Positions 11,333 to 30,690 are shown, counted from the first letter of the stretch. The stretch is DNA of 64,000 nucleotides from Ramlibacter terrae (GCA_013127575.1 CP053418.1:4216001-4280000); one strand, 5' to 3'. The notes: generated from the sequence alone by a model not told the origin. Numbers and translations: made by a program.

Positions 11333-12113
11333 CTAGATGCTGAACATCAATGCGGTCAGCAAAAAATCGAGCGCGAGCACGGCCAGCGAGGCCATCACCA
11401 CGGTGCGCGTGGTCGCGCGCGCCACGCCTTCGGGCGTGGGCTTGGCTTCGTAGCCCTGCAGCACGGCCGTGAAGGTCACGGCCACGCCGAACACCAGGCT
11501 CTTCAGGACGCCGTTGCCGACGTCGCGGAAGACGTCGACGCCGCCCTGCATCTGGCTCCAGAAGGCGCCGGGGTCGACGCCGATCAGCAGCACCCCGACC
11601 ATCCAGCCGCCGATGATGCCGACCGCGCTGAACACGGCGGACAGCAGGGGCAAGGCGATCACGCCGCCCCAGAAGCGCGGCGCCAGGATGCGCTGCACCG
11701 GGTCGACGGCCATCATCTCCATGGCCGAGAGCTGCTCACCGGCCTTCATCAGGCCGATTTCGGCGGTGAGCGACGTGCCCGCGCGGCCGGCGAACAGCAG
11801 CGCCGTCACCACGGGACCGAGTTCGCGCACCAGGCTCAGGGCCACGAGCAGCCCCAGCGCCTCGGCGGAGCCGTAGCGCTGCAGCGTGTAGTAGCCCTGC
11901 AGCGCCAGCACGAAGCCGACGAACAGGCCGGACACAGAGACGATCGCCAGCGAGAAGTTGCCGAGGAAGTGCACTGGTCGCGCACCAGCCGGCCGCGCGT
12001 GAAGGTCGGGCCGACCATCGCCAGCAGCCGCCCGAGCAGCCGCGCGCCATGACCCAGTCCGCCAGCTTGCCGCGGGTGGCGAAGCCGACGTCGGCGGGGT
12101 TCCACCAGCTCAT
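11333..12113 (-). CDS. mlaE: Phospholipid ABC transporter permease MlaE (two breaks)
   Basis: MlaE is the integral membrane permease of the Mla system. The C-terminal 213 residues are continuous and typical ([59 protein letters not shown]). The start [20 protein letters not shown] overlaps the mlaF stop. Breaks lie in a GC-rich stretch near 12045 and near 11972, where CCTGG on the plus strand restores VRDQVHFLGNF. Confidence 0.95.
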
Positions 12114-12927
12114 TTCTGCAGGCCTCCGCTGAAGTCTTCGGCCACGCTCACGCCCGGGTAGTGGAAATGCACCGGACCTTCGGGCAGCGCGTTGACGAAC
12201 TGGCGCACCAGCGGATCGTCGGACGCGCGGACTTCGTCCGGCGTGCCCCGGGCCGCGATGGCGCCGTTGCCGAGGACGATCACGCGGTCGGCGATGCGGA
12301 AGGTTTCCTCGAGGTCGTGCGACACGATGATGCTCGTGATCCCGAGCGTGTCATTGAGCCGCCGGATCAGCTGCGCCGCCGTGCCGAGCGAGATCGGGTC
12401 GAGGCCGGCGAAGGGCTCGTCGTACATGATCAGGTCGGGGTCGAGCGCGATCGCGCGGGCCAGCGCCACGCGGCGCGCCATGCCGCCGGAGACCTGGCTG
12501 GGCATCAGGTCGCGCGCGCCGCGCAGGCCCACGGCGTTGAGCTTCATCAGCACGATGTCGCGCACCGGTGTTCCGGCAGGCCGGAGTGCTCGCGCAGCGG
12601 GAAGGCCACGTTGTCGAACACGCTCAGGTCGGTGAACAGCGCGCCGAACTGGAACAGCATGCCCATGCGGCGCCGGATGCGGAACAGGCCGTCGCGGTCC
12701 AGCGACGCCACGTTCTCACCGTCGAACAGCAATTCCCCAGACTGCGGGCGCACCTGCCCGCCGATCAGTCGCAGCACGGTGGTCTTGCCTCCGCCCGAGG
12801 CACCCATGAGCGCCGTCACCTTGCCGCGGGGCACGGTGAACGTGAGGCCGTCGACGATGCGGCGCGCGCCGTAGCCGAAGCTCAGGTTGCGGGCTTCGAC
12901 CAGCGCGCCGGGGTCGGGTGGAATCAT
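12110..12927 (-). CDS. mlaF: Phospholipid ABC transporter ATPase MlaF (one break)
   Basis: MlaF powers the Mla transporter. Walker A MGASGGGKTTVLRL, signature QVSGGMARRVALARA, Walker B LIMYDEPFAGLDPI and H-loop IIVSHDLEET are all present; restored length is about 272 residues. The frame breaks near 12566 and CCTGG restores LPEHLVRDIV. It is the first gene of the mla-ABC-bolA-murA-his train. Confidence 0.96.
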
Positions 12928-12995
12928 CCGGGGAAGGCCGCCGAGGCGGCCGGAAAAGCGAAGCTTCGGATGATAGGGCCATTGCTGCCGAGCTC

Positions 12996-13016
12996 CCGCC
13001 GCGTGTTACGCGGCGG
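12996..13016 (-). terminator. GC-rich hairpin between gltD and mlaF
   Basis: Perfect 8-bp stem CCGCCGCG (12996-13003) with CGCGGCGG (13009-13016) and a 5-base loop, 17 bases downstream of the gltD stop. No T-run follows on either strand, so intrinsic termination is only possible, not shown. Confidence 0.45.
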
Positions 13017-13032
13017 TTACCCGGCTGTCGCG

Positions 13033-14499
<1,467 letters not shown>

Positions 14500-14514
14500 G
14501 ATTCCCTCGTCCTC

Positions 14515-19239
<4,725 letters not shown>

Positions 19240-19302
19240 GGCGCGCACCTCAGAATTCGGGGAAAACCCGAGGTTACTGCACCGCACCACCCTTGCCAAG
19301 AA

Positions 19303-19346
19303 AATTAATTGGGGTCAGATTCCAATTAATTCTCGCACCATGCGAG
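19303..19346. repeat. REP-like double hairpin flanking the transposase (left)
   Basis: AATTAATTGG (19303-19312) pairs with CCAATTAATT (19322-19331) around the 9-base loop GGTCAGATT. It is followed at once by CTCGCA (19332-19337), loop CCA, TGCGAG (19341-19346). A second, partial TAATTGGGGACAGG copy begins near 19355. The AATTGG and loop sequence recur inverted at 20070-20090 on the other side of the transposase gene. Confidence 0.8.
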
Positions 19347-20057
19347 TGCAAATCTAATTGGGGACAGGTTCACGCTTATGCATTTTGGGGCGGCCTGCTG
19401 GCTGCGGGCGACGCGCCGCTCGGTGCGGCGCTGCAGGTCGGCCACGTAGTCCGGCTCGCCAAGCGCCCATCCGCGCAAGGCCGAGTCGGTGAGTGCCCGC
19501 TGCTGGTCGGAAGACACGCCAGAGCGAACCAGCGAGGCATACGCCTCGTCGCGCGAGAACGGTGTGTTGCCCAGCTCCCAGTAGAGGGGATGCGGCGTCA
19601 CCAGGCGGTCCGATCGCCGACCGACGTAATGCGCGTGGCTCGACCGGGGGTAGTCCGCCGGATCCATCACCATGCCGGCGCGGACCGGGTTCAGGTCCAT
19701 GTAGACCATGCAGGCCAGCAGGTAGCGTTCGGCCGGATCAGCGTCGACTTGTAGCGGCCTTCCCACAAGGTGCCGGACCGCTGTTGCCGCAGGTTGAAGT
19801 TGCGGACGTAGCGCCGGCCCACCGCCTGCATCATCTGCGGGATGCCCTCCACCGTCTCCGGCGTCGCGAGCAGGTGGAAGTGGTTGCTCATGAGCACGTA
19901 GCCGTGGATCGCCACGTGGTGCTTCTTCGCGTTCTCGTCGAGCATCCCCAGCAGCAGTTCGTAGTCGGCCGTGCCGGCGAAGATCGCGGCGGTTGTTGCC
20001 GCGCTGGATGATGTGGTGGGGGTAGCCGGGAACCGTCAGGCGGGGAAGGCGAGCCAT
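19326..20057 (-). CDS. REP-associated tyrosine transposase (Y1/RAYT family; two breaks)
   Basis: A single-domain HUH/Y1 transposase of about 244 residues when restored. It begins MARLPRLTVPGYPHHIIQRG, the RAYT start; the HUH motif is in VLMSNHFHLLATPE; MQAVGRRYVRNFN precedes the expected catalytic Tyr; and YMDLNPVRAGMV with SSHAHY is typical of the family. Breaks near 19992 (two bases, CCAGG read as CCG) and 19737 (CCAGG) are rejoined as above. The C-terminal tail runs into the left REP-like element. RAYTs are normally single-copy host genes that mobilise REP palindromes, and matching palindromes are present on both sides. Confidence 0.9.
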   Translation of the reverse strand: MARLPRLTVPGYPHHIIQRGNNRRDLRRHGRLRTAAGDARREREEAPRGDPRLRAHEQPLPPARDAGDGGGHPADDAGGGPALRPQLQPAATAVRHLVGRPLQVDADPAERYLLACMVYMDLNPVRAGMVMDPADYPRSSHAHYVGRRSDRLVTPHPLYWELGNTPFSRDEAYASLVRSGVSSDQQRALTDSALRGWALGEPDYVADLQRRTERRVARSQQAAPKCISVNLSPIRFALAWCEN

Positions 20058-20069
20058 CCTGCGATCATA

Positions 20070-20090
20070 AATTGGAATCTGACCCCAATT
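20070..20090. repeat. REP-like hairpin flanking the transposase (right)
   Basis: AATTGG (20070-20075) pairs with CCAATT (20085-20090) around AATCTGACC, which is the reverse complement of the left loop GGTCAGATT. The two flanks are therefore inverted copies and mark the limits of a RAYT module of about 790 bases. Confidence 0.8.
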
Positions 20091-20179
20091 CTTTTCTGAC
20101 TTCGGCTCAGCGTCAGCGCTGACAAGGCCGCGCCGGGGCTGGGTCAACAATGCGCCAACAAAACGAATGGAGAAGACCC

Positions 20180-20356
20180 ATGTCTTTCGGCCTCTACATG
20201 CTCGGACTCGTGATCCTGATCGGCGGCCTCGCCCGGGCGGCGATCGTGGCCGGCGCCCCGCAGATCTACGTGATCATCGGCGTGGTGATCCTGCTCGGCA
20301 TCGGCATCATGTCCGCCGTCAAGAAGACCCGCCCGAAGGATCCGCCGGCGCAGTAA
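20180..20356 (+). CDS. Small two-helix membrane protein, function unknown
   Basis: A 58-residue protein, MSFGLYMLGLVILIGGLARA onward, with two hydrophobic segments (about residues 5-24 and 28-47) and a basic tail KKTRPKDPPAQ. The ATG at 20180 is preferred over 20150 because GGAGAA precedes it. The last 38 bases overlap the 3' end of the convergent methyltransferase gene. No family recognised; it resembles small inner-membrane proteins of unknown role common in Comamonadaceae. Confidence 0.7.
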   Translation: MSFGLYMLGLVILIGGLARAAIVAGAPQIYVIIGVVILLGIGIMSAVKKTRPKDPPAQ

Positions 20357-21197
20357 GGCCCAGGCCCGGGAAGCGGCGCTCCTCCAGCGCCGACAGGCCG
20401 AACTCCGCGAGGATGGCCCGCAGGCGCTCGGCCGCCGCACGTTTGCGCTGGCCCGTCTGGCGCGCGAGGATCAATTCGTTCTTCATGCTGTGCTCCCAGC
20501 CGACCAGCTCGGTCACGGTGACTGGTAGCCCATGGCTTCCGGGTAGAGGCACCGCAGAACGTTGGTGACCTGGCTGCCCAGCTCGCGCGTGTGCAGCGGA
20601 TGCCGCCACAGCTCCGCCGGGGGCGTGCGCGACAGCGACAGCGCCTTCTGCTCGCGCAGCGCGCTCGCCACCTCCGCCTGGCAGCAGGGCACCAGCACCA
20701 TGAAGCGCGCCTGCTTGCGCAAGCCGAACGCGATGGCGTCGTCGGTGGCGGTGTCGCAGGCATGCAGCGCCGTCACGACGTCGATCCGCTCCGGCAACTG
20801 CGCCGCATCGGCTGCGTCGGCGGCGCTCAGGTGCAGGAAGGACATGCGCGCGAAGCCCAGTCGCTGCGCGAGCGCGCGTGACTTCTCCACCAGGTCGGCG
20901 CGCGTCTCGATGCCGTAGATGTGCCCCCTGCCCTGCGGCTTGAAGAACAGGTCGTACAGGATGAAGCCCGGTACGATTTGCCGGCGCCGTGGTCCGCCAG
21001 CGTCGGATGGTCGTCGCCCGCCGGCACCTCGAGCAGCAGCTTCTCGATGAACTGGTACAGGTGGTAGACCTGCTTGAGCTTGCGGCGGGAATCTGGTTCA
21101 TCCGCCCATCGCGCGTGAGGATGTGCAGTTCCTTGAGCAGTTCCTCCGACTGGCCGGGGCGCAGTTCCAGGTCGTGCGGCTTGGCGGCCTGCTTCAT
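20319..21197 (-). CDS. Class I SAM-dependent methyltransferase (three breaks)
   Basis: About 293 residues when restored. The SAM-binding region includes LADHGAGKSYLGFILYDLFF (motif I), an acidic residue region IYGIETRADLVEKS and IDVVTALHACDTATDDAI. The segment MVLVPCCQAEV resembles the methyltransferase-like family related to METTL25/RRNAD, so the substrate may be RNA, but that is inference. Breaks near 21095, 20968 and 20520 all restore at CCWGG. The ATG overlaps the stop of the DUF1415 gene (ATGA). Confidence 0.8.
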   Translation of the reverse strand: MKQAAKPHDLELRPGQSEELLKELHILTRDGRMNQIPAASSSRSTTCTSSSRSCCSRCRRATTIRRWRTTAPANRTGLHPVRPVLQAAGQGAHLRHRDARRPGGEVTRARAATGLRAHVLPAPERRRRSRCGAVAGADRRRDGAACLRHRHRRRHRVRLAQAGALHGAGALLPGGGGERAARAEGAVAVAHAPGGAVAASAAHARAGQPGHQRSAVPLPGSHGLPVTVTELVGWEHSMKNELILARQTGQRKRAAAERLRAILAEFGLSALEERRFPGLGLTAPADPSGGSS

Positions 21198-21745
21198 GGG
21201 CTGGGCCCCACGCCGAGGGCCTTCCAGCCCTCCTCTCCCGGGTCTTCCAGCGTCTGCATGTTGGTCTCGTAGATCGCGGCCGGGTCCGGAAAGGCCGCGA
21301 CCGCGCGGTCGATGCTCTCCTCGCGCAGCAGGTGGAGCGTCGGATAAGGCGCGCGGTTGGTGGCGTTGGTGATGTCGTCCTCGTCCGTGCCCGCGAAGAC
21401 GAAGCGCGGATGGAAACTCGCGACCTGCACCACGCCTTCGAGCCCGCGCTTGCGCACGAGCCGTTCGGCCTTGGCCGTGAGGTCGTTGAAGTCGAGGAAG
21501 TCTTGCAGCGCGTTCGGAATCGCCAGCAGCGTCGTGTCGCGTTTCGCCGCGTCCAGCGCCACCAGCGCCTGCAGTTCGCGCTCGAAGTCGCGGAGCACGT
21601 CGGGCGCCTGGTCGGACTCGGTCACCGCGAAGTGCACCTGCCCCTTGGCCAGCACCGCCTTCGCGAAGGGGCAGAGGTTCAGGCCGATCACCGCGCGCTC
21701 CAGCCAGCGCCGGGTGTCGGCCACCACGGTGTCGGCGGCCGGCAT
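21194..21745 (-). CDS. DUF1415 family protein
   Basis: An intact 183-residue cytoplasmic protein. The stretch TRRWLERAVIGLNLCPFAKA and the later SFHPRFVFAGT with APYPTLHLLREESI are typical of DUF1415, whose function is unknown. The conserved Cys in LNLCPFAK may be functional. It is coupled by overlap to the downstream methyltransferase gene and separated by four bases from the upstream gene, so the three form one transcription unit. Confidence 0.88.
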   Translation of the reverse strand: MPAADTVVADTRRWLERAVIGLNLCPFAKAVLAKGQVHFAVTESDQAPDVLRDFERELQALVALDAAKRDTTLLAIPNALQDFLDFNDLTAKAERLVRKRGLEGVVQVASFHPRFVFAGTDEDDITNATNRAPYPTLHLLREESIDRAVAAFPDPAAIYETNMQTLEDPGEEGWKALGVGPSP

Positions 21746-21749
21746 GGCG

Positions 21750-22397
21750 TCAGACGAAGCGATCGGGCTGGGCAACGATGCGCTTGGCCAGTTCGTCCAG
21801 CGCCGACTGGTCGACCCGCTGCGCCGGCCGGTGGCCGTCACCGTCTCGAAGCCGCTGGTGTTGAGGAGGCGGAAGTGCAGCTGCCCCTTGTCGTGGTCGG
21901 CCCGCACCATGACCGAGCCGCGCGTCTGGGTGACGTACTCGTAGCGCACTTCCTGCAGCGAACCCTTCTCGGGGTGGCGCACTTCGCGGCGGTCGTGCTT
22001 GACCGGGCCCATCGCCAGCCGCGACTCGACGCGCTGCTGCTCGGTCGGGAAGTTCACACCGGACCACGCCGCACACCGGCACGCCCATCTTCGGCTCGAT
22101 GCGCCACCCCATCGCGATGTAGTCGAACACCTCGCGGTCGCGGATCATCTTGCGGCGCGCATCGACGCGGAAGTCGACCTGCTTCATCGGTGGCCACGGC
22201 GTCTTGCCATCGAGCGAGAACGGCGCCGACTCCGGCTCGATCACGCTGAGCTGGCGCGCCGGGTCCTGCAGGTACGACAGCACGGTGGCGCACGCGGTTT
22301 CCACCTGCGCCGACTTCGCTTCCAGCTGTTCGTCGAGCGCGCTGCGCTGCGTCTGCAGCGCACTGGCCTGGTTCTTCAACTGGTGGAGGAAGCTCAT
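21750..22397 (-). CDS. Conserved protein of unknown function with N-terminal coiled coil (breaks)
   Basis: About 216 residues when restored. Residues 1-45 (HQLKNQASALQTQRSALDEQ onward) look like a coiled coil, followed by a compact alpha/beta region (KQVDFRVDARRKMIRDREVF, MVRADHDKGQLHFRLLNTSG). Breaks near 22055 and 21830; the latter is restored by CCAGG (TATGQAQRVDQSALDELAKR). No family is recognised with confidence. It heads the operon with the DUF1415 and methyltransferase genes. Confidence 0.7.
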   Translation of the reverse strand: MSFLHQLKNQASALQTQRSALDEQLEAKSAQVETACATVLSYLQDPARQLSVIEPESAPFSLDGKTPWPPMKQVDFRVDARRKMIRDREVFDYIAMGWRIEPKMGVPVCGVVRCELPDRAAARRVAAGDGPGQARPPRSAPPREGFAAGSALRVRHPDARLGHGAGRPRQGAAALPPPQHQRLRDGDGHRPAQRVDQSALDELAKRIVAQPDRFV

Positions 22398-22421
22398 GAT
22401 CGTGCGGGTGCTGCCGCGATT

Positions 22422-23616
22422 CTACGGGCCTGCTTGCGCCCTGCGGCCGATGAACCAGGCAATCACCACACCGCAGGCGGCGAATCCGCCGGTGACCAGC
22501 CAGTGCTGCTCCAGTCGCCGGAGCGTTGCGCCACCAGCGCCGCCAGCGGCGGTCCGGCGAACTGGCCCAGCGACGACCACTGCTGGACCCAGCCCACGGT
22601 GGTCGACACCGAGGCTTCGTCGGGAGCCAGCCGCACCGCCAGCCAGAACAGCGTCGCCGGAACCAGCCCGCCGAGTGCGGAAAAGGCCAGGACGCCCGCG
22701 TAACGCGCGACGGCGACCGCGGCGCCGTCGGAAACGCTCGGGGCGCGAAGGCGAGGATGGCGCCCGCGCCCATGGCGACGTAGCCGGCCTGGAGCAGGCG
22801 CGAGGGCGCCACCCCGCGCTGCAACGCGCGCCCGGAGGCCAGGTTGCCGAACATGTTGACCGCGGCCACCAGCGCCGTGGCGGGCGCCGCATAGACCGCC
22901 GGCAGCCCGGACTGCGCATACACCGTCGGCAGGAAGCCGATCACGGCCAGCCACTGCGCGGAATAGGCGGCGAACGCCAGGCAGACGAGCCACGGCCCCG
23001 GTGCCCGCAACGTCCGCGCGACGCGGCCGCTGCCGGTCGCCGCCGGCGTAGCCGCGCGCTGGTCGCAATGCGCGGGAAGCGCGCGCCACAACCAGAGCGC
23101 CATCACCAGCGAGAAGGCAGCGGTGAGCCACCACCATGGCGACCATCCGCAGGCGGCGATCACGGCGGGTCCCAGCAGCAGGCCCGCCGCCGTGCCGAAC
23201 GGCATGTAGGCGCCCCACATGCCCGGGGCCGCTCCGAGGCGGGCGGGTTCCACCAGCCGCCGCAGCACCGCCGGGGCGGGCAGCGTCGCCATCAGGAAAC
23301 CAACGCCTTCGCAGGCCCGCAACGCCAGCAGCACGGCCGGCGTGGTCGCCAGACCGCCGAGCGCGCCCGCCACCGCCAGCAGCACCAGCCCCAGCACCAT
23401 GGTGCGGCGCCCGCCGAGCGCGTCGGCGGCGGCGCCCATGGCCATGCCGAGCGTCATGCCGGCCAGCTGCACCAGCGAGAGCAGGAAGCCGGCCTGCACC
23501 AGCGTGACGCCCAGTTCGCGCTGGAGGATCGGCAAGGCCGGCGGCAGCTTGCCCACGTGCAGGGCGACGCTGATGCCCGCGAGCACGACCACCGGGGCCG
23601 GATGCGGGCCCTTCAT
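22422..23616 (-). CDS. MFS transporter, CynX/NimT-like (two breaks)
   Basis: A major-facilitator carrier of about 400 residues with 12 hydrophobic segments. It starts MKGPHPAPVVVLAGISVALH, and the MFS loop 2-3 signature is GAAADALGGRRTMVLGLVLL. The frame is lost near 22735 and near 22515; the first fits a lost base in AFPDGAAV, the second is not clearly CCWGG. It follows dgt with a 4-base overlap. Substrate unknown; CynX-type carriers export or import small anions. Confidence 0.85.
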
Positions 23617-24752
23617 GGGGTGCCGGCCAGCAGCCTGCGGCCGGTGAGCCGCTCGTGCTCGCGCAGCGCGTAGCGGTCGGTCATGCCCGCGATGTAGTCG
23701 GCCACGGCGCGCGGCGTGTCGGAGCGCGCGGCGAACCCGGACTGCATCTCCGCCGGATCCGCGAGGTAGCGTTCGAAGAGGTCGCGCACGACCTCCTTGG
23801 CCTGCCCCGTCGTCTCCATCACGCGCGGGTGGCGGTACAGGTCGTGGAACAGGAAGGACTTGAGCTGCGCCGAACCCGCGCGCGCGCCGTCGCTGAAGCG
23901 CACCAGCGGCCCGATCGCCCGCGCCGCATCGGCGCTGGCGGGCTGCGCGTCCTGCAGCGCGGCGGCGGTGGTGTCGATCGCGTCGTAGACCAGCGCGCTC
24001 AGCATGCGGCGGATGGCTTCGTACAGCAGGCGGCGGCCCTGCAGCTGCGGATGGTCCCGCAGCGTCGCCGTCACGTGCTCGCCGAACAAAGGCACCTGCG
24101 CCACCTGCTCCAGCGTGATGAGGCCCGAGCGCACGCCGTCGTCGATGTCGTGGGCGTTGTAGGCGATCTCGTCGGCCGGGTTGCACAGCTGCGCCTCCAG
24201 CCCCGGCTGCGTGCGATCGAGGAAGCGGCGCGCGACGCCGCCGGGCTCGCTGCGTTCGATCTGCTCCGCGTTGCGGCGCGAGCAGTGCTTGAGCACCCCT
24301 TCGCGCGTCTCGAAGCACAGGTTGAGCCCGTCGAACGACGGATAGCGCTCCTCCAGCGCGTCCACCACGCGCAGGCTCTGCAGGTTGTGTTCGAAGCCGC
24401 CGTGGTCCGCCATGCAGGCGTCCAGCGCGTCCTGCCCCGCGTGGCCGAAGGGCGTGTGGCCGAGGTCGTGCGCCAGCGCAATCGCTTCCACCAGGTCTTC
24501 GTTCAGCCCGAGCGGACGCGCGATCGACCGCGCGAGCTGCGCCACTTCGAGCGAGTGCGTCAGCCGCGTGCGGAACAGGTCGCCTTCATGGTTCAGGAAC
24601 ACCTGCGTCTTGTAGACGAGGCGGCGGAACGCCGTGGAATGCACGATGCGGTCGCGATCGCGCTGGAACTCGGTGCGCGTCGGCGCCGGCGGTTCCGCAT
24701 GCCGGCGGCCGCGCGATTGCGCGGGGTCGCAGGCGTAGGCGGCCGTGGTCAT
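23613..24752 (-). CDS. dgt: dGTP triphosphohydrolase-like HD protein
   Basis: An intact 379-residue member of the deoxyguanosinetriphosphate triphosphohydrolase family, which cleaves dNTPs to deoxynucleosides and triphosphate and so limits dNTP pools. The metal-binding HD residues are seen in RTRLTHSLEVAQLAR and ALAHDLGHTPFGHAG, with a later Asp in NPADEIAYNAHDIDDGVRSG. It lies downstream of aroB by 22 bases, a common arrangement (aroK-aroB-dgt) in proteobacteria. Confidence 0.95.
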   Translation of the reverse strand: MTTAAYACDPAQSRGRRHAEPPAPTRTEFQRDRDRIVHSTAFRRLVYKTQVFLNHEGDLFRTRLTHSLEVAQLARSIARPLGLNEDLVEAIALAHDLGHTPFGHAGQDALDACMADHGGFEHNLQSLRVVDALEERYPSFDGLNLCFETREGVLKHCSRRNAEQIERSEPGGVARRFLDRTQPGLEAQLCNPADEIAYNAHDIDDGVRSGLITLEQVAQVPLFGEHVTATLRDHPQLQGRRLLYEAIRRMLSALVYDAIDTTAAALQDAQPASADAARAIGPLVRFSDGARAGSAQLKSFLFHDLYRHPRVMETTGQAKEVVRDLFERYLADPAEMQSGFAARSDTPRAVADYIAGMTDRYALREHERLTGRRLLAGTP

Positions 24753-24774
24753 GGCGGCGCGGGGCGGCGGCGGC

Positions 24775-28016
<3,242 letters not shown>

Positions 28017-28041
28017 TTAAAACTGCCCTCCTGAATTTCGT

Positions 28042-30156
28042 TCAGCGCCCGGCGGTCGGCCGTTCGGCCACCATCTTGGGCGTGATGAACACGAGCATTT
28101 CCTGCTTGTTGCTCGTGCGTTGCTTGCTCTTGAACAGGTTGCCGACCGCGGGCAGGTCGCCAAGCACCGGCACCCGTGCCTCGTTTTCCGTCTCGGTCAG
28201 CTCGAAGATGCCACCGATCACGACGGTTCCGCCGTTCTCGACCAGCACCTGCGTACGAATTTGCTTGGTATTGATCGCAATTCCCGCTGCCGTGGTTTCG
28301 CCGCGACTGTCCTTGGCGATATCGAGGTCCAGGATGATGTTGCCTTCGGGCGTGATCTGCGGCGTGACTTCCAGCTTGAGCGTCGCGCGACGGAAGGCCA
28401 CCGAGGTGGCGCCGCTCGAAGTGGCCTGCTGGTAGGGGAACTCCGTACCCTGCTCGATCAGCGCCTTGGCCTTGTCGGCCGTGACGATGCGGGGGCTGGA
28501 CACCAGCTTGCCGCGGCCGTCGGCTTCCAGCGCCGACAGTTCGAGGTTCAGGAAGCGGTTCGCCGCGGAGCTGAAGAGCGAGATCGCGAACGTGGACGGC
28601 TGGAAGCCGCCCGGCCGGCAGCCGGCAGGTTGACGAAGCTGGTGTTGGCCGTGTCGAGCGTGCCGCTGCTCTCGCCGGTGGTGGCGGAGACCGCGTTGTA
28701 CGTTCCGCCGAAGGCCAGGCGGTTGCCGCTGCCCACGCCGTAGCCGGCGTCGCCGCCGCGCACGCCGCGCAGGTCGCTGCCGCCCAGGCGCACGCCGAGC
28801 GATTTGCCGAAGCTGTCGGAAGCTTCGACGATGCGGGCCTCGATCAGCACCTGGCGCACCGCGATGTCCAGGCGCGCGATCAGCGCCTGCACCTGTTCGA
28901 GCTTGGCCGGCACGTCGGTGACGAACAGCTGGTTGGTGCGCGGTTCGGCGATGGCGCTGCCCCGGGCGCTCAGGATGCGCGCGGCGCCGGTGCCGGTCAG
29001 CTGCACGGCGATGTCGGCGGCCTTGCTGTAGTTCAGCTGGAAGGGCTGGGTGCGCACCGGCTCCAGGCTCTGGGCGGCGGCATTCGTTTCGAGCTCCAGC
29101 TTCTCGCGGGCGGCGATTTCGTCCTTGGGGGCGATCCACAGCACGTTGCCGCTGCGGCGCATGCCCAGGCCCTTGGCCTGCAGGATGATGTCGAGCGCCT
29201 GGTCCCGGGGGACGTCCTTCAGGCGCAGCGTGACGCCGCCGGTGACGGAGTCGGAGGTGACGATGTTGAAGTTGGTGAAGTCGGCGATCACCTGCAGCAG
29301 GGAGCGCACTTCGATGTTCTGGAAGTTCAGCGACAGCTTCTCGCCCGAGAAGCCGGGGCCCTGCGTCAGCTTGTTCGGGTCCTGGCGCTGCGTGCGCACT
29401 TCGACCACGAACTGGTTGTCGGACTGGTAGGCGCTGTGTTCCCGGGCGCCGCGCGGCTCGATCACGACGCGCACTCGGTCGCCGGTCTGGAAGGTGCTGA
29501 CGGTCTGGATCGGCGTGCCGAAGTCGGTCACGTCCATCCGGCGGCGCAGGCTTCGGGCAGCGTCGACTTCAGCAGCTCGACGACCGGGGTCTGGCCTTGC
29601 TGGCGGATGTCGACGCCCACCTGGTTGCTGGCCAGGTCGATGATCACGCGGCCGGAGCCGTCGGGGCCGCGGCGGAAGTCGAGGTCACGCAGCGGCTGCG
29701 TGTCGCGGTTGCGGCTCTCGGCGAAGGCCTGCACCGGCGCGGCGGCGGTGGACGCGGCCACCGGGTCGAGCGTGACGAGCAGCGCGCGGCCGTCGATCTG
29801 GGTGCGGTAGTTGGTGGCCGCCTTCAGGTTCAGCACGAGGCGGGCGCGGTCGGCGCCCTGCACGATGTTGACCGAGCGCAGGTTGCCGACGTTGATGTCG
29901 ACCGCGTTGCGGCCCATCGAGTTGGTGGCGCCGGGCACGTCGAGCGCGATGCGCGCCGGCGACTGGATGGCGAAGCCCGGGGGCACCGCCGCGAGTGGCT
30001 CGGAAAACTCGATGCGGACGACTTCGGAGCCTCCCTGCAGCGAACCCGTGATGTTCTCGACCGCGGGCGCGGCCAGCAGCGGCGCGCCCCGGCCGAAGCC
30101 GGGACAGCCGCGGCGGCAACCAGCGCGCGCCAACTCCATGCATTGCTCTTCTTCAT
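28042..30156 (-). CDS. pilQ: Type IV pilus secretin PilQ (three breaks)
   Basis: Outer-membrane secretin through which the type IV pilus emerges. Signal peptide near residues 1-28, AMIN domains (VVRIEFSEPLAAVPPGFAI), secretin N modules (DRVRVVIEPRG, FTNFNIVTSDSVTGGVTLRL, KLEQVQALIARLDIAVRQV) and the C-terminal secretin domain with VPVLGDLPAVGNLFKSK and QEMLVFITPKMV. About 705 residues. Breaks near 30080 and 28610 fit CCWGG; one near 29545 is a C-run loss. The start overlaps the pilP stop (ATGA). Confidence 0.97.
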
Positions 30157-30690
30157 TTGGACTTCTCCTGCAGTTGCAGTGTCGCGGTTCGTTCGATCCA
30201 TTCGCCGGCGGCGTCCTGCACCAGTTCGCGCAGCACGACCTCCGTCTCTCCCACCTTCGTGATCCGGCCGTAGTTCTGTCCCGGTAGTTGCCCGGGCGCA
30301 CTGGTACAGCAGGTTGTCGACGCGCACCAGCGCGACCGGCTGGCCCTGCTTCAGCAGGCTGCCGACCATCGCCATCGCGTCGAGCGGGAAGGCCTCCAGC
30401 GGCTCCTTGCGGCGCGCGAGTTCGGGCGCGACCGGGGCGGCGCTCGGGCTCGTCCCCTGTTGCGACTCGCGCTTGAGCGCCTGCGTCAGCTTCTGGTTGC
30501 TGAAAGGCTCGAGCTTGGCGACCTCGGTGTAGGCCTGCGGCGAGAACGTCTTGGGCGCCGGGATCGGCTGGACCCGCGGCTTGGTCTGGGCGCGCTGTTC
30601 GGCCATCCACTGCTGGACTTCCTCGTGCTCCGAACCGCCGCAGGCGCTGGGCGCGGCGACGGCCGCGAGGGACAGGAGGACGCCCTTCAT
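30153..30690 (-). CDS. pilP: Pilus assembly lipoprotein PilP (two breaks)
   Basis: Inner-membrane lipoprotein linking PilNO to the PilQ secretin. Lipobox-like AAPSACGG near residue 17; a flexible Pro-rich region (KPRVQPIPAPKTFSP), then the beta-domain LEAFPLDAMAMVGSLLKQ and YGRITKVGETEVVLRELVQD. About 179 residues. Breaks near 30299 and 30281 restore LLYQVRPGNYLGQNYGRI. Starts within the pilO stop (ATGA). Confidence 0.95.
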
